Positions 23,601 to 35,787 of a DNA stretch of 64,000 bases are shown here, one piece after another. Both the position numbers and the translations under genes were made by a program. How positions within the stretch are numbered: the first letter of the stretch is position 1; every line of letters starts with the position of its first letter. Origin of the DNA: Eutreptiella sp. 'Long Island Sound 2002'. Taxonomy: Eukaryota; Euglenozoa; Euglenophyceae; Eutreptiales; Eutreptiaceae. The notes under the pieces are model-generated. The model did not search any database. It worked only from the letters and a program-made list of their open reading frames with translations, and had not been told where the DNA came from. The stretch is taken from NCBI GenBank assembly GCA_964036045.1, contig OZ038385.1, positions 38,702,590-38,766,589 on the forward strand, read 5' to 3'.

Positions 23601-25551
23601 ATGCTGTCAGCTAGCTCCGCTGTCCAAAAGCCACAAGCGAACCTCTGGTATGGCCATGGACTAGAAGGCTTGTAAGGAGAAACTAAAAGAACTAGGTCCG
23701 CTAAAAAAAAGCATGCAAATTCCTCGCAAAATTTGAGCAGCTACCCCTCACAAAGCAGGGCACCCAACAATCACCATTGGCTGACCCTACAAGTCACGCT
23801 CTAGAGTCAAACTAAGCACGGCAAGCGAGAGTAAACATGGAACTCGGGCACCCGGATACAACACCGTTTGATTTGTTCCCTGGTAACCCGGATCGGCATC
23901 TCTAGGCACGCTGCCGGTCTAGTCATGACAACCAACATTGTAAGAAGGTCGAAGCTTTGTTTGCCCTTTGGCAGGTTTAGATGCGCCGCAAACCAAAAAG
24001 AGTAAGGGACACTGATAATTGGTTTTGCGCCCAAAGGTTTGAAATTGATTTGCTTTTTAGGCTGCGTACACTCAATTGCTTCGTATTTCCTTTTTCGGTG
24101 TTATCTGCCACTCTTGTGCGCGGTTTGCTTCCATATTCCATGTATTTCCCACACATGGCCCCGCAAGCCCACCGCAGAAAGCCACCAAACCCAAACACAC
24201 CCGAACGGGGGCAACCATGAAGGCCATGCCTCAACAATATCGCAGAGCCTTCAGTGTCTGGGGTCAGTACACCAAGGGAAATGACTATTAGGCGTCTCAA
24301 TCGGGGGTGAAGTCTATAAACCTGTGTAGATAGGACCATTGCAAGGGTAACGCGTGACGATAGTCGTCACGGGGCATTTCCGGCACCAACGAAATACATG
24401 TTCAACACCCAGAGGTTCGGAGCACAAACCATGTTGCACCACTAACTCACAACCGTCATCGCCACCTTCAAGGTGCATTGTCGGGAGACCAGTAGCATGC
24501 CTCCGGCATCGCCATGGACATTGTAAGGAGAAACAAAGAAATTAGTGTAGGCTAGAAACCAAACGGATGCAGCGGAGAGCACAGGCAGCTACCCCAAGTA
24601 GTCATCCTAACTCTACTCATGGCTCTACGATTTAGGGAGCCTTCGCAAATCAATCGACCACCCCTCTCCCTTGTGCATGCCACCCCATTCAGAATGTCCT
24701 CTCTGTGGCTTTAAATGTGGCGTAAATGGCATGTCAAAACAGCCAACAAGTGCGATGAACGACTTTTATTTTCTCGCCATTTCCCAAGGCTGCGTTGTAT
24801 GGCAAATGGATCATCACTAAAAGTCCTGATTAGTGGACGTGGATTTGGTATTATGTCCAATCCAGCCCAATTTGCATGTACCCTCAAGCACCAACATAAT
24901 ACTTGTCCCAGTGTGAGTGACGAGTGTGAGTGTCATGGAAAATGAAGTTAACATAGACAATGTTGCTAACATTACCATCCACCTTGGTTGCCTAATTGAT
25001 AGTATGAGGTACATCCAAGGAGCTGTTGCGCCAAGGCTTGCGCGGATACAAGGGATATGGGGATGAGGTACGCCTACCCACGTGAATGGTCAAAGCTAAA
25101 TCCCTAGTGATGGGGACAACGCTTTGCTATAGCGCGGGTTTGCTCAAAATGGAATCAACCAACACCCTTTCTTCATCTTCATCCATGCTGTTTGGAGCCA
25201 TCAACAATCCTAAGAACGCTTTGGAATCACATTTACATCGAACATTTTTGCTGCGGTGAACATTGTCGGTCATTTCGATTTTGGTGTTAAGAACGACAAC
25301 CTCCTCAACCGGTATCCGATCACCTCGGCTTTTTGGGCATTTTGTTCTGGGATTTCAGGCATATGAACCCTGCGGGCTTTTAGTGCCATGTCGGTGCCGC
25401 AACTTTAGACATTGCTTGAACTGTCAAAACCCGGGAAACATGGTGTGTGGGGCATTGGTGGCATTTTGTAGGCTTTTTTTGCAGCGCAAGACAATTTGCT
25501 GTAATGTTGTGTTAACACAAGGGGACGACCATGTGCTACACAGTTACATGG
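20641..25551. other. No confident gene; weak minus-strand coding-like stretch near 20.8-21.6 kb
   Basis: Between about 20788 and 21482 two minus-strand frames carry acidic, hydrophilic segments (DDGSESDDIVANFIADVP and LHDLDSLQIESDHEGSQD). They resemble linker regions of a decayed gene, but no domain is visible and they lie in different frames. A hairpin CTCTCGG...CCGAGAG with an inner GGCCGGCC lies at about 20886-20908. The rest (21.7-25.5 kb) shows nothing I can support. Confidence 0.3.
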
Positions 25552-28041
25552 AATACGAAATTATGTGTTACACAGTGACATAGGCTATGCCATCATCATC
25601 AAGTACAAAGTGCAGCAAAGAAGCCAAATACTTCGGGGGTAATGTTGTTTCATCCAAAGCAAGGAGATCAATGGCGATGAAATTCATCAATTACCATAAC
25701 ATTGTGTCACCCTCCGAACGTGTATGATATGTGAACAATTGCAAACCAGCTCGATTGAAGGTGCAAGTTAGACACCAATGTAATCCGATTTGCTGCCAAT
25801 TTTGCTATGCGCAATGCTACTGACTTGAGGAGGCATAGACACGTTTTGAGCGGGATGATGTTGATGGTCTTCTTGAACTTGTCTTTGGTGGTATTCAATT
25901 TTACCGAAACTCTTTGTGCCCGGAGTTTCTGCCACACCCGCCACGTAAGGGCTTGAGTGGGGCTGAGCCGCTCCTCCACCCAAGGATGCGTGTGCCGGGG
26001 AGGGGAGGAGTGTTAGCCCGAACAAGCAGCACATACTTCCACAAAGAACAAAGTGCAATGAAGCACACCTTCAGACCTCCTAAGAACCATAAAAAATTGC
26101 ACTCAATCAAATCCACCTGTTCTTGTGGGTCGGGATTTTTTGCAGTGCGGTCCAGATCATCAATTCACATTGGGATGGTTGTGTATTGACACATTGCTCC
26201 ATTATCGCAGCCGCCCCCATGATGTGCTTATTGAGGTATGGTTGCCCTGCTCTTGAGCGGCACCAGGAGCGACTGGTGAGGTCCCGAATCATCTAGCCGC
26301 CCCCTCGGGTCTTTGGTTTCTGCTAAACAGTCGTTATGTCCGGTCATTCAGCGAATCCCTTGCTCTTGCCTGTGTGATTGCAACGCCCCTTAGTCGTGCA
26401 CCTTAGTTGTCCTGCCGTCACCCATGCACCCAACAACTTACTACAATGACGCCATGTGTCCCCTTTGTACCTCTGATTGCGGCCGGGGAAACTGTTCCTT
26501 TATTCCTTGCCTCTCGGATAGCAGAAGTGGAGGCCCTCCCACCCAAGGTAGTCCGCCTCTGCGGCGTAACTTGGACGCCGCCTTCGCAATTTGTTCGGCC
26601 TTTATGCCCCCCCCCCCCCCTCGCAGTTGAGCAGCGATGTTAGGGAAAGTAGGGCTTGGGGTGGGGGTGGAACGTGCAAGCCACCCGCCACATAGCCTTC
26701 AAAAATGGCTTAGGTAAGCAACGTTGCACAGCCCCCTAGCTCCACATGAGGAAGAAAGTTTGTTTTCAGGGTAGTAACTACCATGACCCCGTCGCAGCGA
26801 AAAGGCACACCAAGAAAGAGCTTGAATCGTTGGAGTGCCACAGAGAAGGTAACTGTGAGCTTTGGTGGACCTTGTGGGAAACGGCACGGGGCATGTAGCC
26901 ACATTGATTGCACCCCACTGTGGAGACTCAACATGACCTCGCCTATGTTTGCGCACTGATTGTCACCTCCTTTGCGGACCACAAGAAGGTTTTGGCTTTT
27001 GTCGGGACATTTGTTACTACCCTCTCGTAGGCCCACGAGAAGGCAAGGGTCATGTAGCCAGAGTACTTGCTACGAGGATTCTGCCTATGTAAGGTTGATG
27101 TAGCCACAAAGATTGCTCCCCACTTTGGGGAACCCAAGAAGGCAAGGGTTGTGCAGCCACATCAATTGTTGCCCACGTTTGCGCAATATTTGGCAGGGTT
27201 TCCAAGCGTGCACATTTGTCTCCTGAAAACATACATGATGTCCTTGTAGCAACGTGCGATGATAGAGGGGGTGAAGAGCGCCACGACGGTGTTTTCAGTT
27301 CACCGTGATGCCATGCATGCAAGTTGCGCAGAGTTGGGTCGCCCCGTACGTATCCCCTTGATTTGGTTCGGGATCTAGACTCCAACCCTAAAGCCGCCAT
27401 TCCGTCGTAGTTCATAGGTGATATATACGCAGACGGGTGATCAAAGTGGCGGATGATCAGACGCTTTTGTAGAATCGCCTTCCACCTCGTGCTTTTTTCC
27501 TTGGGTAGCGTCATCCCTGTGGAAGGGATAGGGCGGTAGGATGGTAGATGCTTGGTCATGTGTTTTCATTTTGGCCGCATGGCCATGTTATATTGTGCTT
27601 TGGTGATCATTGAGAGGAGTTCGGTGTTTACCTAGTTTGTCGTGTTGCATTACATAACCATTTGGTATTGGGATGAAGCAAGCAAGTGCTAGAGCACTTG
27701 AGTTCTTAGAGCACTTTGCAGACAAGCCATGGAGTCCCAAGATCTTTATCCACCCGAACGAAGAGCATGCCATTTTGGAAGCGTTGTAGTTGTATTACGT
27801 AGTTTGGTCGGCAACGATGATCTTCGAACCACATGCCACGCTCACCGTACTTCCACCCTTGGGAGGCAAGTTTTGTGGTGTCGTGTACATTTTTTAGCTC
27901 GCCAGCGCCGAGGATGCTGCTCAGGGCGTTCGTGGCAGATTTAGGCACCGTTTCCAAGCCACGTTTCAAGGGTTGCGGCGGAGGTGTTAGTCGTGCGTTG
28001 TCGCTAGAATGGTAGCAAATGTTCCGGGACCAGTGTCCGTT
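25552..28041. repeat. Tandem ~2.47-kb unit, copy 1 of 3
   Basis: It begins at ATACGAAATTATGTGTTACA and ends at AATGTTCCGGGACCAGTGTC. Near its middle it carries a short run of the ~53-bp repeat (about 26895-27180). The three copies are collinear and very similar, so the amplification is recent. Two minus-strand frames of about 90 codons (25707-25979 and 27706-27969) recur in all copies. In the first, the differences between copies are mostly amino-acid-changing, arguing against a constrained protein. No domain was recognised. Confidence 0.9.
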
Positions 28042-30507
28042 AATACGAAATTATGTGTTACACAGTGCCATCATCATCAAGTACAAAGTGTAGCAAAGAA
28101 GCCAAATACTTTGCGGGTAATGTTGTAAGCAAGGAGATCAATGGTGATGAAATTCATCAATTACCATAACATTGTGTCACCCTCCGAACGTGTATGACAT
28201 GTGACCAATCGCAAACCAGCTCGATGGAAGGTGCAAATTAGACACCAATGTAATCCCATTTGCTGCCCATTCTGCTATGCGCAATGCTACTGACTTGAGG
28301 AGGCATAGACACCTTTTGAGCGGGATGATGTTGATGGTCTTCTTGAACTTGTCTTTGGTGGTATTCAATTTTACCGAAACTCTTTGTGCCTGGAGTTTCT
28401 GCCACACCCGCCACGTAAGGGCTTGAGTAGGGCTGAGCCGCTCCACCACCCAAGGATGCGTGTGCCGGGGAGGGGAGGAGTGTTAGCCCAAACAAGCAGC
28501 ACATACTTCCACAAAGAACAAAGTGCACTGAAGCACACCCTCAGACCTCCTAAGTACCATGAAAAATTGCACTCAATCAAATCCACCTGTTCTTGTGGGT
28601 CGGGATTTTTTGCAGTGCGGTCCAGATCATCAATTCACATTGGGATGGTTGTGTATTGACACATTGCTCCATTATCGCAGCCGCCCCCATGATGTGCTCG
28701 TTGTGGTATGGTTGCCCTGCTCTTGAGCGGCACCAGGAGAGACTGGTGAGGTCCGGAATCATCTCGCCGCCCCCTCGGGTCTTTGGTTTCTGCTAAACAG
28801 TCGTTATGTCCGGTCATTCAGCGAATCCCTTGCTCTTGCCTGTGTGATTGCAACGCTCCTTAATCGTGCACCTTAGTTGTCCTGCCGTCACCCATGCACC
28901 CAACAACTTACTACCATGACGCCATGTGTCCCCTTTGTACCTATGATTGGGGCCGGGGTAACTGTTCCTTTATTCCTTGCCTCTTGGATAGCAGAAGTGG
29001 AAGCCCTCCCACCCAAGGTAGTCCGCCTCTGCGGCGTAACTTGGACGCCGCCTTCGCAATTTGTTCGGCCTTTATGCCCCCCCTCCCCCCCTGGCAGATG
29101 AGCAGCGATGTTAGGGAAAGTAGGGCTTGGGGTGGGGGAGGAACGTGCACGCCACCCGCCACATAGCCTTCAAAAATGGCTTAGGTAAGCAACGTTGCAC
29201 AGCCCCCTAGCCCCACATGAGGAAGAAAGTTTGTTTTCAGGGGAGTAACTACCATGACCCCGTCGCAGCGAAAAGGCACACCAAGAAAGAGCTCGAATTG
29301 TTGGAGTGCCACAGAGAAGGTAACTGTGAGCTTTGGTGGACCTTGTGGGAAACGGCACGGGGCATGTAGCCACATTGATTGCACCCCACTGTGGAGACTC
29401 GACATGACCTCGTCTATGTTTGCGCACTGATTGTCACCTCCTTTGCGGACCACAAGAAGGTTTTGGCTTTTGTCGGGACATTCGTTACTACCCTCTCGTA
29501 GGCCCACGAGAAGGCAAGGGTCGTGTAGCCAGAGTAATTGCTATGAGGACTCTGCCTGTGTAAGGTTGATGTAGCCACAAAGATTGCTCCCCACTTTGGG
29601 GAACCCAAGAAGGCAAGGGTTGTGCAGCCACATCAATGGTTGCCCATGTTTGCGCAATATTTGGCAGGGTTTCCAAGCGTGCACATTTGTCTCCTGAAAA
29701 CATACATGATGTCCTTGTAGCAACGTGCGATGATAGAGGGGGTGAAGAGCGCCACGACGGTGTTTTCCGTTCACCGTGATGCCATGCATGCAAGTTGCGC
29801 AGAGTTGGGTCGCCCCGTACGTATCCCCTTGATTTGGTTTGGGATCTAGACTCCAACCCTAAAGCCGCCATTCCGTCGTAGTTCATAGGTGATATATACG
29901 CAGACGGGTGATCAAAGTTGGCTATGATCAGACGCTTTTGTAGAATCTGCTCCCACCTCGTGCTTTTTTCCTTGGGTAGCGTCATCCCTGTGGAAGGGAT
30001 AGGGCGGTAGGATGGTAGATGCTTGGTCATGTGTTTTCATTTTGGCCGGATGGCCATGTGATATTGTGCTTTAGTGATCATGGAGAGGAGTTCGGTGTTT
30101 ACCTAGTTTGTCGTGTTGCATTACATTACCATTTGGTATTGGGATGAAGCAAGCAAGTGCTAGAGCACTTGAGTTCTTAGAGCACTTTGCAGACAAGCCA
30201 TGGAGTCCCAAGATCTTTATCCACCCGAACGAAGAGCATGCCATTTTGGAAGCATTGTAGTTGTATTACGTAGTTTGGTCGGCAACGATGATCTTCGAAC
30301 CACATGCCACGCTCACCGTACTTCCACCCTTGGGAGGCAAGTTTTGTGGTGTCGTGTACATTTTTTAGCTTGCCAGCGCCGATGATGTTGCTCAGGGCGT
30401 TCGTGGCAGATTTAGGCGCCGTTTCCATGTTTCAAGGGTTGCGGCGGAGGTGTTAGTCGTGCGTTGTCGCTAGAATGGTAGCAAATGTTCCGGGACCAGT
30501 GTCCGTC
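28042..30507. repeat. Tandem ~2.47-kb unit, copy 2 of 3
   Basis: Collinear with copy 1 at an offset of about 2470-2474 bp. It differs by scattered substitutions and small indels (for example it lacks GTTTCATCCAAA after about 28120, and differs in the C-run near 29078). It also contains the internal 53-bp repeat segment (about 29366-29650). Confidence 0.9.
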
Positions 30508-33500
30508 AGTACGAAAGTATTTGTTACACGGTGCCATCATCATCAAGTACAAAGTGCAGCAAAGAAGCCAAATACTTCGGGGGTAATGTTGTTTCATCCA
30601 AAGCAAGGAGATCAAAGGTGATGAAATTCATCAATTACCATAACATTGTGTCACCCTCCGAACGTGTATGACATGTGAACAATTGCAAACCAGCTCGATT
30701 GAAGGTGCAAGTTAGACACCAATGTAATCCGATTTGCTGCCCATTGTGCTATGCGCAATGCTACTGACTTGAGGAGGCATAGACACTTTTTGAGCGGGAT
30801 GATGTTGATGGTCTTCTTGAACTTGTCTTTGGTGGTATTCAATTTTACCGAAACTCTTTGTGCCCGGAGTTTCTGCCACACCCGCCACGTAAGGGCTTGA
30901 GTAGGGCTGAGCCGCTCCACCACCCAAGGATGTGTGTGCCGGGGAGGGGAGGAGTGTTAGCCCAAACAAGCAGCACATACTTCCACAAAGAACAAAGTGC
31001 ACTGAAGCACACCTTCAAACCTCCTAAGTACCATAAAAAATTGCACTCAATCAAATCCACCTGTTCTTGTGGGTCGGGATTTTTTGCAGTGCGGTCCAGA
31101 TCATCAATTCACATTGGGATGGTTGTGTATTGACACATTGCTCCATTATCGCAGCCGCCCCCATGATGTGCTCGTTGAGGTACGGTTGCCCTGCTCTTGA
31201 GCGGCACCAGGAGACATTGGTGAGGTCCGGAATCATCTCGCCGCCCCCTCGGGTCTTTGGTTTCTGCTAAACAGTCGTTATGTCCGGTCATTCAGCGAAT
31301 CCCTTGCTCTTGCCTATGTGATGGCAACGCCCCTTAATCGTGCACCTTAGTTGTCCTGCCATCACCCATGCACCCAACAACTTACTACCATGACGCCATG
31401 TGTCCCCTTTGTACCTATGATTGCGGCCGGGGAAACTGTTCCTTTATTCCTTGCCTCTTGGATAGCAGAAGTGGAAGCCCTCCCACCCAAGGTAGTCCGC
31501 CTCTGCGGCGTAACTTGGACGCCACCTTCGCAATTCGTTCGGCCTTTATGACCCCCCCCCCCCCCCTGGCAGTTGAGCAGCGATGTTAGGGAAAGTAGGG
31601 CTTGGGGTGGGGGTGGAACGTGCACGCCACCCGCCACATAGCCTTCAAAAATGGCTTAGGTAAGCAACGTTGCACAGCCCCCTAGCCCCACATGAGGAAG
31701 AAAGTTTGTTTTCAGGGTAGTAACTACCATGACCCCGTCGCAGCGAAAAGGCACACCAAGAAAGAGCTCGAATTGTTGGAGTGCCACAGAGAAGGTAACT
31801 ATGAGCTTTGGTGGACCTTGTGGGAAACGGCACGGGGCATGTAGCCACATTGATTGCACCCCACTGTGGAGACTCGACATGACCTCGCCTATGTTTGCGC
31901 ACTGATTGTCACCTCCTTTGCGGACCACAAGAAGGTTTTGGCGATTGCGGGAAGGCAAGGGTGATAGAGCCACATTGATTGCGCCGAGAGAGCAGCCGTT
32001 TCCTCCCCATTTTGGGGACCCTGAGAAGGTAGGCGGTATGTAGCCACCTTGGTTGCTCCCCATGTTGGGGACCCGGAGAAGGCAAGGGTTATGTATTGCC
32101 CCCCCCCCCCCCCTCCGAAGAAGGTAGGCGGTTTGTATCCCCAGCGACTACTCCCCACTTTGAGGAGTCCGCCAAGTTGGCGGCTAGGTACCCACATTGA
32201 TTGCTCTTTAGTTTTGGGGAATTTTCCGAAGGCAAGGCAAAATAGCCACACTAGTTGCTCTAATTTTTCGCCACTCCGCGGATGTCGGCTTGATTAGGCA
32301 GATTGATTGCTACCCTGTTTGGGCACCCCGAGAAGGGGCAGCTTCTATGGCCACACTTACTTTTTTTCCACTCCGGGGACTCCGCCAAGGTAAAGGCTGT
32401 GTAGACACAGTGCCTCCTCCTCAATTTGGGACCAAAAGAAAGTACAAATTGTGTACCTACGTAGATTGCTCCCCCTTTTTCGAACCCCAAGAACACAAAA
32501 GCTTATGTAGCCACATTTATTGCTCGCGACTTTGGCGACCCAGAGAAGGGCGACCCAACTTAGCCAGATTGATTGGTGGCACTTCTGGAACGCTAAGCAA
32601 AAAGGGAATGTGTAGCCATATTGCTCTTGGGAAATCATTGGTTTGGGAAACACGTTGATTGCATTGCATTTTGGAGATTTCCGGAAGGCAGGGTTTATGT
32701 AGCCGCAATGCATGCTGCACACTTCAGGAATCCTGACAAGGCACTCTTTACGGAGCCACATACATTTGTCCACACATTCGTTACTACCATCTCGTAGGCC
32801 CACGAGAAGGCAAGGGTCATGTAGCCAGAGTACTTGCTATGAGGACTCTGCCTATGTAAGGTTGATGTAGCCACAAAGATTGCTCCCCACTTTGGGGAAC
32901 CCAAGAAGGCAAGGGTTGTGCAGCCACATCAATTGTTGCCCACGTTTGCGCAATATTTGGCAGGGTTTCCAAGCGTGCACATTTGTCTCCTAAAAACATA
33001 CATGATGTCCTTGTAGCAACATGCGATGATAGAGGGGGTGAAGAGCGCCACGACGGTGTTTTTGGTTCAGCCTGATGCCATGCATGCAAGTTGCGCAGAG
33101 TTGGGTCGCCCCGTACGTATCCCCTTGATTTGGTTCGGGATCTAGACTCCAACCCTAAAACCGCCATTCCGTCGTAGTTCATAGGTGATATATACGCAGA
33201 CGGGTGATCAAAGTGGCGGATGATCAGACGCTTTTGTAGAATCTGCTCCCACCTCGTGCTTTTTTCCTTGGGTAGCGTCATCCTTGTGGAAGGGATAGGG
33301 CGGTAGGATGGTAGATGCTTGGTCATGTGTTTTCATTTTGGCCGGATGGCCATGTTATATTGTGCTTTAGTGATCATGGAGAGGAGTTCGGTGTTTACCT
33401 AGTTTGTCCTGTTGCATTACGTTACCATTTGGTATTGGGATGAAGCAAGCAAGTGCTAGAGCACTTGAGTTTTAGAGCACTTTGCAGACAAGCCATGGAG

Positions 33501-33803
33501 TCCCAAGATCTTTATCCACCCGAACGAAGAGCATGCCATTTTGGAAGCATTGTAGTTGTATTACGTAGTTTGGTCGGCAACGATGATCTTCGAACCACAT
33601 GCCACGCTCACCGTACTTCCACCCTTGGGAGGCAAGTTTTGTGGTGTCGTGTACATTTTTTAGCTTGCCAGCGCCGATGATGTTGCTCAGGGCGTTCGTG
33701 GCAGATTTAGGCACCGTTTCCAAGCCACGTTTCAAAGGTTACGGCGGAGGTGTTAGTCGTGCGTTGTCGCTAGAATGGTAGCAAATGTTCCGGGACCAGT
33801 GTT
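30508..33803. repeat. Tandem ~2.47-kb unit, copy 3 of 3, enlarged by ~0.84 kb
   Basis: Collinear with copies 1 and 2 at both ends (30508-31940 and about 32781-33803), but the middle contains about 820 bp of extra sequence. After it the array ends: sequence downstream of GGGACCAGTG at about 33802 is unrelated. Confidence 0.9.
31941..32780. repeat. Extra ~53-bp repeat array inside copy 3
   Basis: Starting at GTTTTGGCGATTGCGG, copy 3 departs from copies 1/2 (GTTTTGGCTTTTGTCGGG) and rejoins them at ATTCGTTACTACC (about 32777). In between are degenerate units with GTAGCCACATTGATTGC, CCCCACTTTGAGG and CGAGAAGGCAAGGGT, and a C homopolymer (about 32099-32112). Either copies 1 and 2 lost this stretch by repeat-mediated deletion or copy 3 gained it. 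Confidence 0.85.
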
Positions 33804-34247
33804 CCGGCATCATGATCATGTACTTTGATGATGACGTGACACACGGGTTGAGGGGGGTAGTTTGGTGATTTCTCACAATCGCGTGCGATGCGCGATTCCC
33901 CAAATAAGATATTGGCCTAAAGGTCACACAATACAAAGACACACGCACCCACCACGGGTTAAATTGATAGAGGGTAACTTATGCATTGCAATAGGGTACT
34001 CGGAACAGAATATCCGATATGCTTGATCGCCGACACATAAACTTGACCACATCACACAGAAGTAGTGGTGCAGCTTGAACTGTGCCCCGCCCCTGCTACA
34101 ACGTTACATTTGTCGTCGCTTCTGATGATAGTGAGGGTTGCAGTACCCCATCTTGAAGTTGTTGGTGGGGTTGGTGCGCTTCACCTGTTCACATCCGGGG
34201 CGCAGGCACTTGGTGCGATCTTTTGCAACCTGCAACCCAAGCACACA
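33804..34247. other. No gene seen
   Basis: Unremarkable sequence between the triplicated block and the CACT microsatellite. Confidence 0.4.
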
Positions 34248-34324
34248 GTTACTCACTCACTCACTCATTCACTCACTCACTGACTCACTCACTCACTCAC
34301 TCACTCACTCACTCACTCACTCAC
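34248..34324. repeat. CACT microsatellite, left of the chromodomain fragment
   Basis: About 18 ACTC units with a few substitutions (ATTC, TGAC). A second CACT tract lies at 35058-35090, so the integrase fragment is bracketed by the same simple repeat. Confidence 0.95.
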
Positions 34325-34408
34325 CGGCAAACCACCAACTGTAGTTTCTCCTGGTCGTTGCCGTTTGCTTCCGCGCTGCTGTGAAACCTTCTTGGAATTG
34401 ACCTTTTC

Positions 34409-35131
34409 TTGTTCCTCGTTGTCCGTGACAGTGTCTTCATGGGATTCCTCCACGATGGAAGAAGGAGGAAACCTGCAGTTTACAACGTGGGCGACTTCGT
34501 ACTCGTGAGCAGAAACGGGTTCAAACAATTGGAGGTACCTAAGGGTGGATCGAAGGATATCATGTGGTATGGACCTTACTTGGTCACTGGAGTCAGCAGC
34601 GGTGGAATTACAGCGCGTTGCAGTCCCACGTTGGGCGGAGAAGTACCTGTGGCATTTGAGTTCGTGAAGCGCTTCCCATTTGAGCTGGTTGACGACTATG
34701 ATGAGGACACGATCGAAGAAGGAGACACAGACATGCTGAAGGACGATGAGCGCGCAGCGCTAGCTGAGGAGCAGGACATCGTGGCAAATGAACAGGACAT
34801 ACCATTCTACAATCAGACGGAGATGCAGAGAATTGGAGCTTATCACGTTGAACAAATCTTGACAGGACAATACCGGCAAGGCTGGCGTTTCCTGACAAAG
34901 TGGGAAGGTTACAGTACATCGGAGAGTACATGGGAGCCGGTGAGAGCATTTGTTCACGATGATGGTAGACTCAATCATATCTTCGTTGATTTCTGTTTGG
35001 CACACGCACCTCGCTTTGACACAGCGCTACGGAAAGCTCGGCGGATCAGCAGCACCTTCTCACTCACTCACTCACTCACTCACTCACTCCCTGGAGATCG
35101 ATTTTTCAGGCAGTCATCACCAACGAAATAA
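34409..35131 (+). CDS. Ty3/gypsy integrase C-terminus with chromodomain (fragment)
   Basis: This is a 240-codon frame. Residues ~25-95 resemble the SH3-like tail that follows the integrase core in Ty3/gypsy polyproteins (YNVGDFVLVSRNGF, then MWYGPYLVTGV). An acidic linker follows (DDYDEDTIEEGDTDMLKDDE). A chromodomain occupies ~144-196: YHVEQILTG, then WRFLTKWEGY, then STWEPVRAF. The aromatic cage positions Y, W and W are all present. Chromodomains at this site are known in chromoviruses, where they bind modified histone H3 and steer integration. No RT, RNase H or DDE core is found nearby, so this is a 3' fragment. The frame runs through a CACT microsatellite at its end (SLTHSLTHSLTH), so the natural stop has been lost or displaced. 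Confidence 0.8.
   Translation: MFLVVRDSVFMGFLHDGRRRKPAVYNVGDFVLVSRNGFKQLEVPKGGSKDIMWYGPYLVTGVSSGGITARCSPTLGGEVPVAFEFVKRFPFELVDDYDEDTIEEGDTDMLKDDERAALAEEQDIVANEQDIPFYNQTEMQRIGAYHVEQILTGQYRQGWRFLTKWEGYSTSESTWEPVRAFVHDDGRLNHIFVDFCLAHAPRFDTALRKARRISSTFSLTHSLTHSLPGDRFFRQSSPTK
35058..35090. repeat. CACT microsatellite, right of the chromodomain fragment
   Basis: Eight tandem ACTC units inside the 3' end of the chromodomain reading frame. Confidence 0.95.
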
Positions 35132-35787
35132 CAACAACAACCACCACCACTACATTACATAGCACACAAGGCAGAAAGAAGAACCATCTTTACAACTCAC
35201 ATGCTTCACACAATACATGCAAATTTGTATTGTCACCTAAACGCATGCACCAGCCATCGAGCACTTGTTTTCACTCTCGTAAAGCCCTACCAAAACGCGC
35301 ACCTAGTGCGGTCCGTTACCGTTGCCCTTCCCCATCACTCCCTTGTCCCATGCCTGACTATGGCATGAAGTGCCTGGCTACGACACCACGTGCACATAGC
35401 ATCCATGGCCTATTGAGCATTTTGAATCCTCATGACGTGTCATGTTGTAGGATTTGACACCCGAATCCTTATGCCAATTGGCTCCCACCATGTGCAGCTT
35501 ATGGCTTCGATTTCATCAAGGTGTCGTATTTTGGGTGCCCTACTTCGGCCGCCCAGTCTTTTGGGGATTTGTGCTTCTCTAAGGATTGGTATTAGTTTTG
35601 TAATCGCACAACAATGGTACCACAAACAGCGTAGGGCACTCAGTAGTGCCAAGTGCTCTTCAGTTGTGGTTTTGGGCAATTTTACGGGTACTGATTTTTC
35701 TTCAATCGTTGCATAGTGTTTGCCGTCAACACTCTCCAAATGAAATTGATTTGGCGCCAGCTTTTCTTGGCCGCCGCAAGAACTGCT
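35132..35787. other. No gene seen; host sequence left of a retroposed insertion
   Basis: AAC/CAC-rich sequence (about 35127-35155) followed by ordinary sequence. It ends at the left copy of a 17-bp target-site duplication. Confidence 0.5.

Noticed and set aside
25707-25979. 90-codon minus-strand ORF conserved in all three tandem units
   Set aside because: Conservation follows from recent duplication; differences between copies are almost all amino-acid-changing, so no sign of purifying selection.
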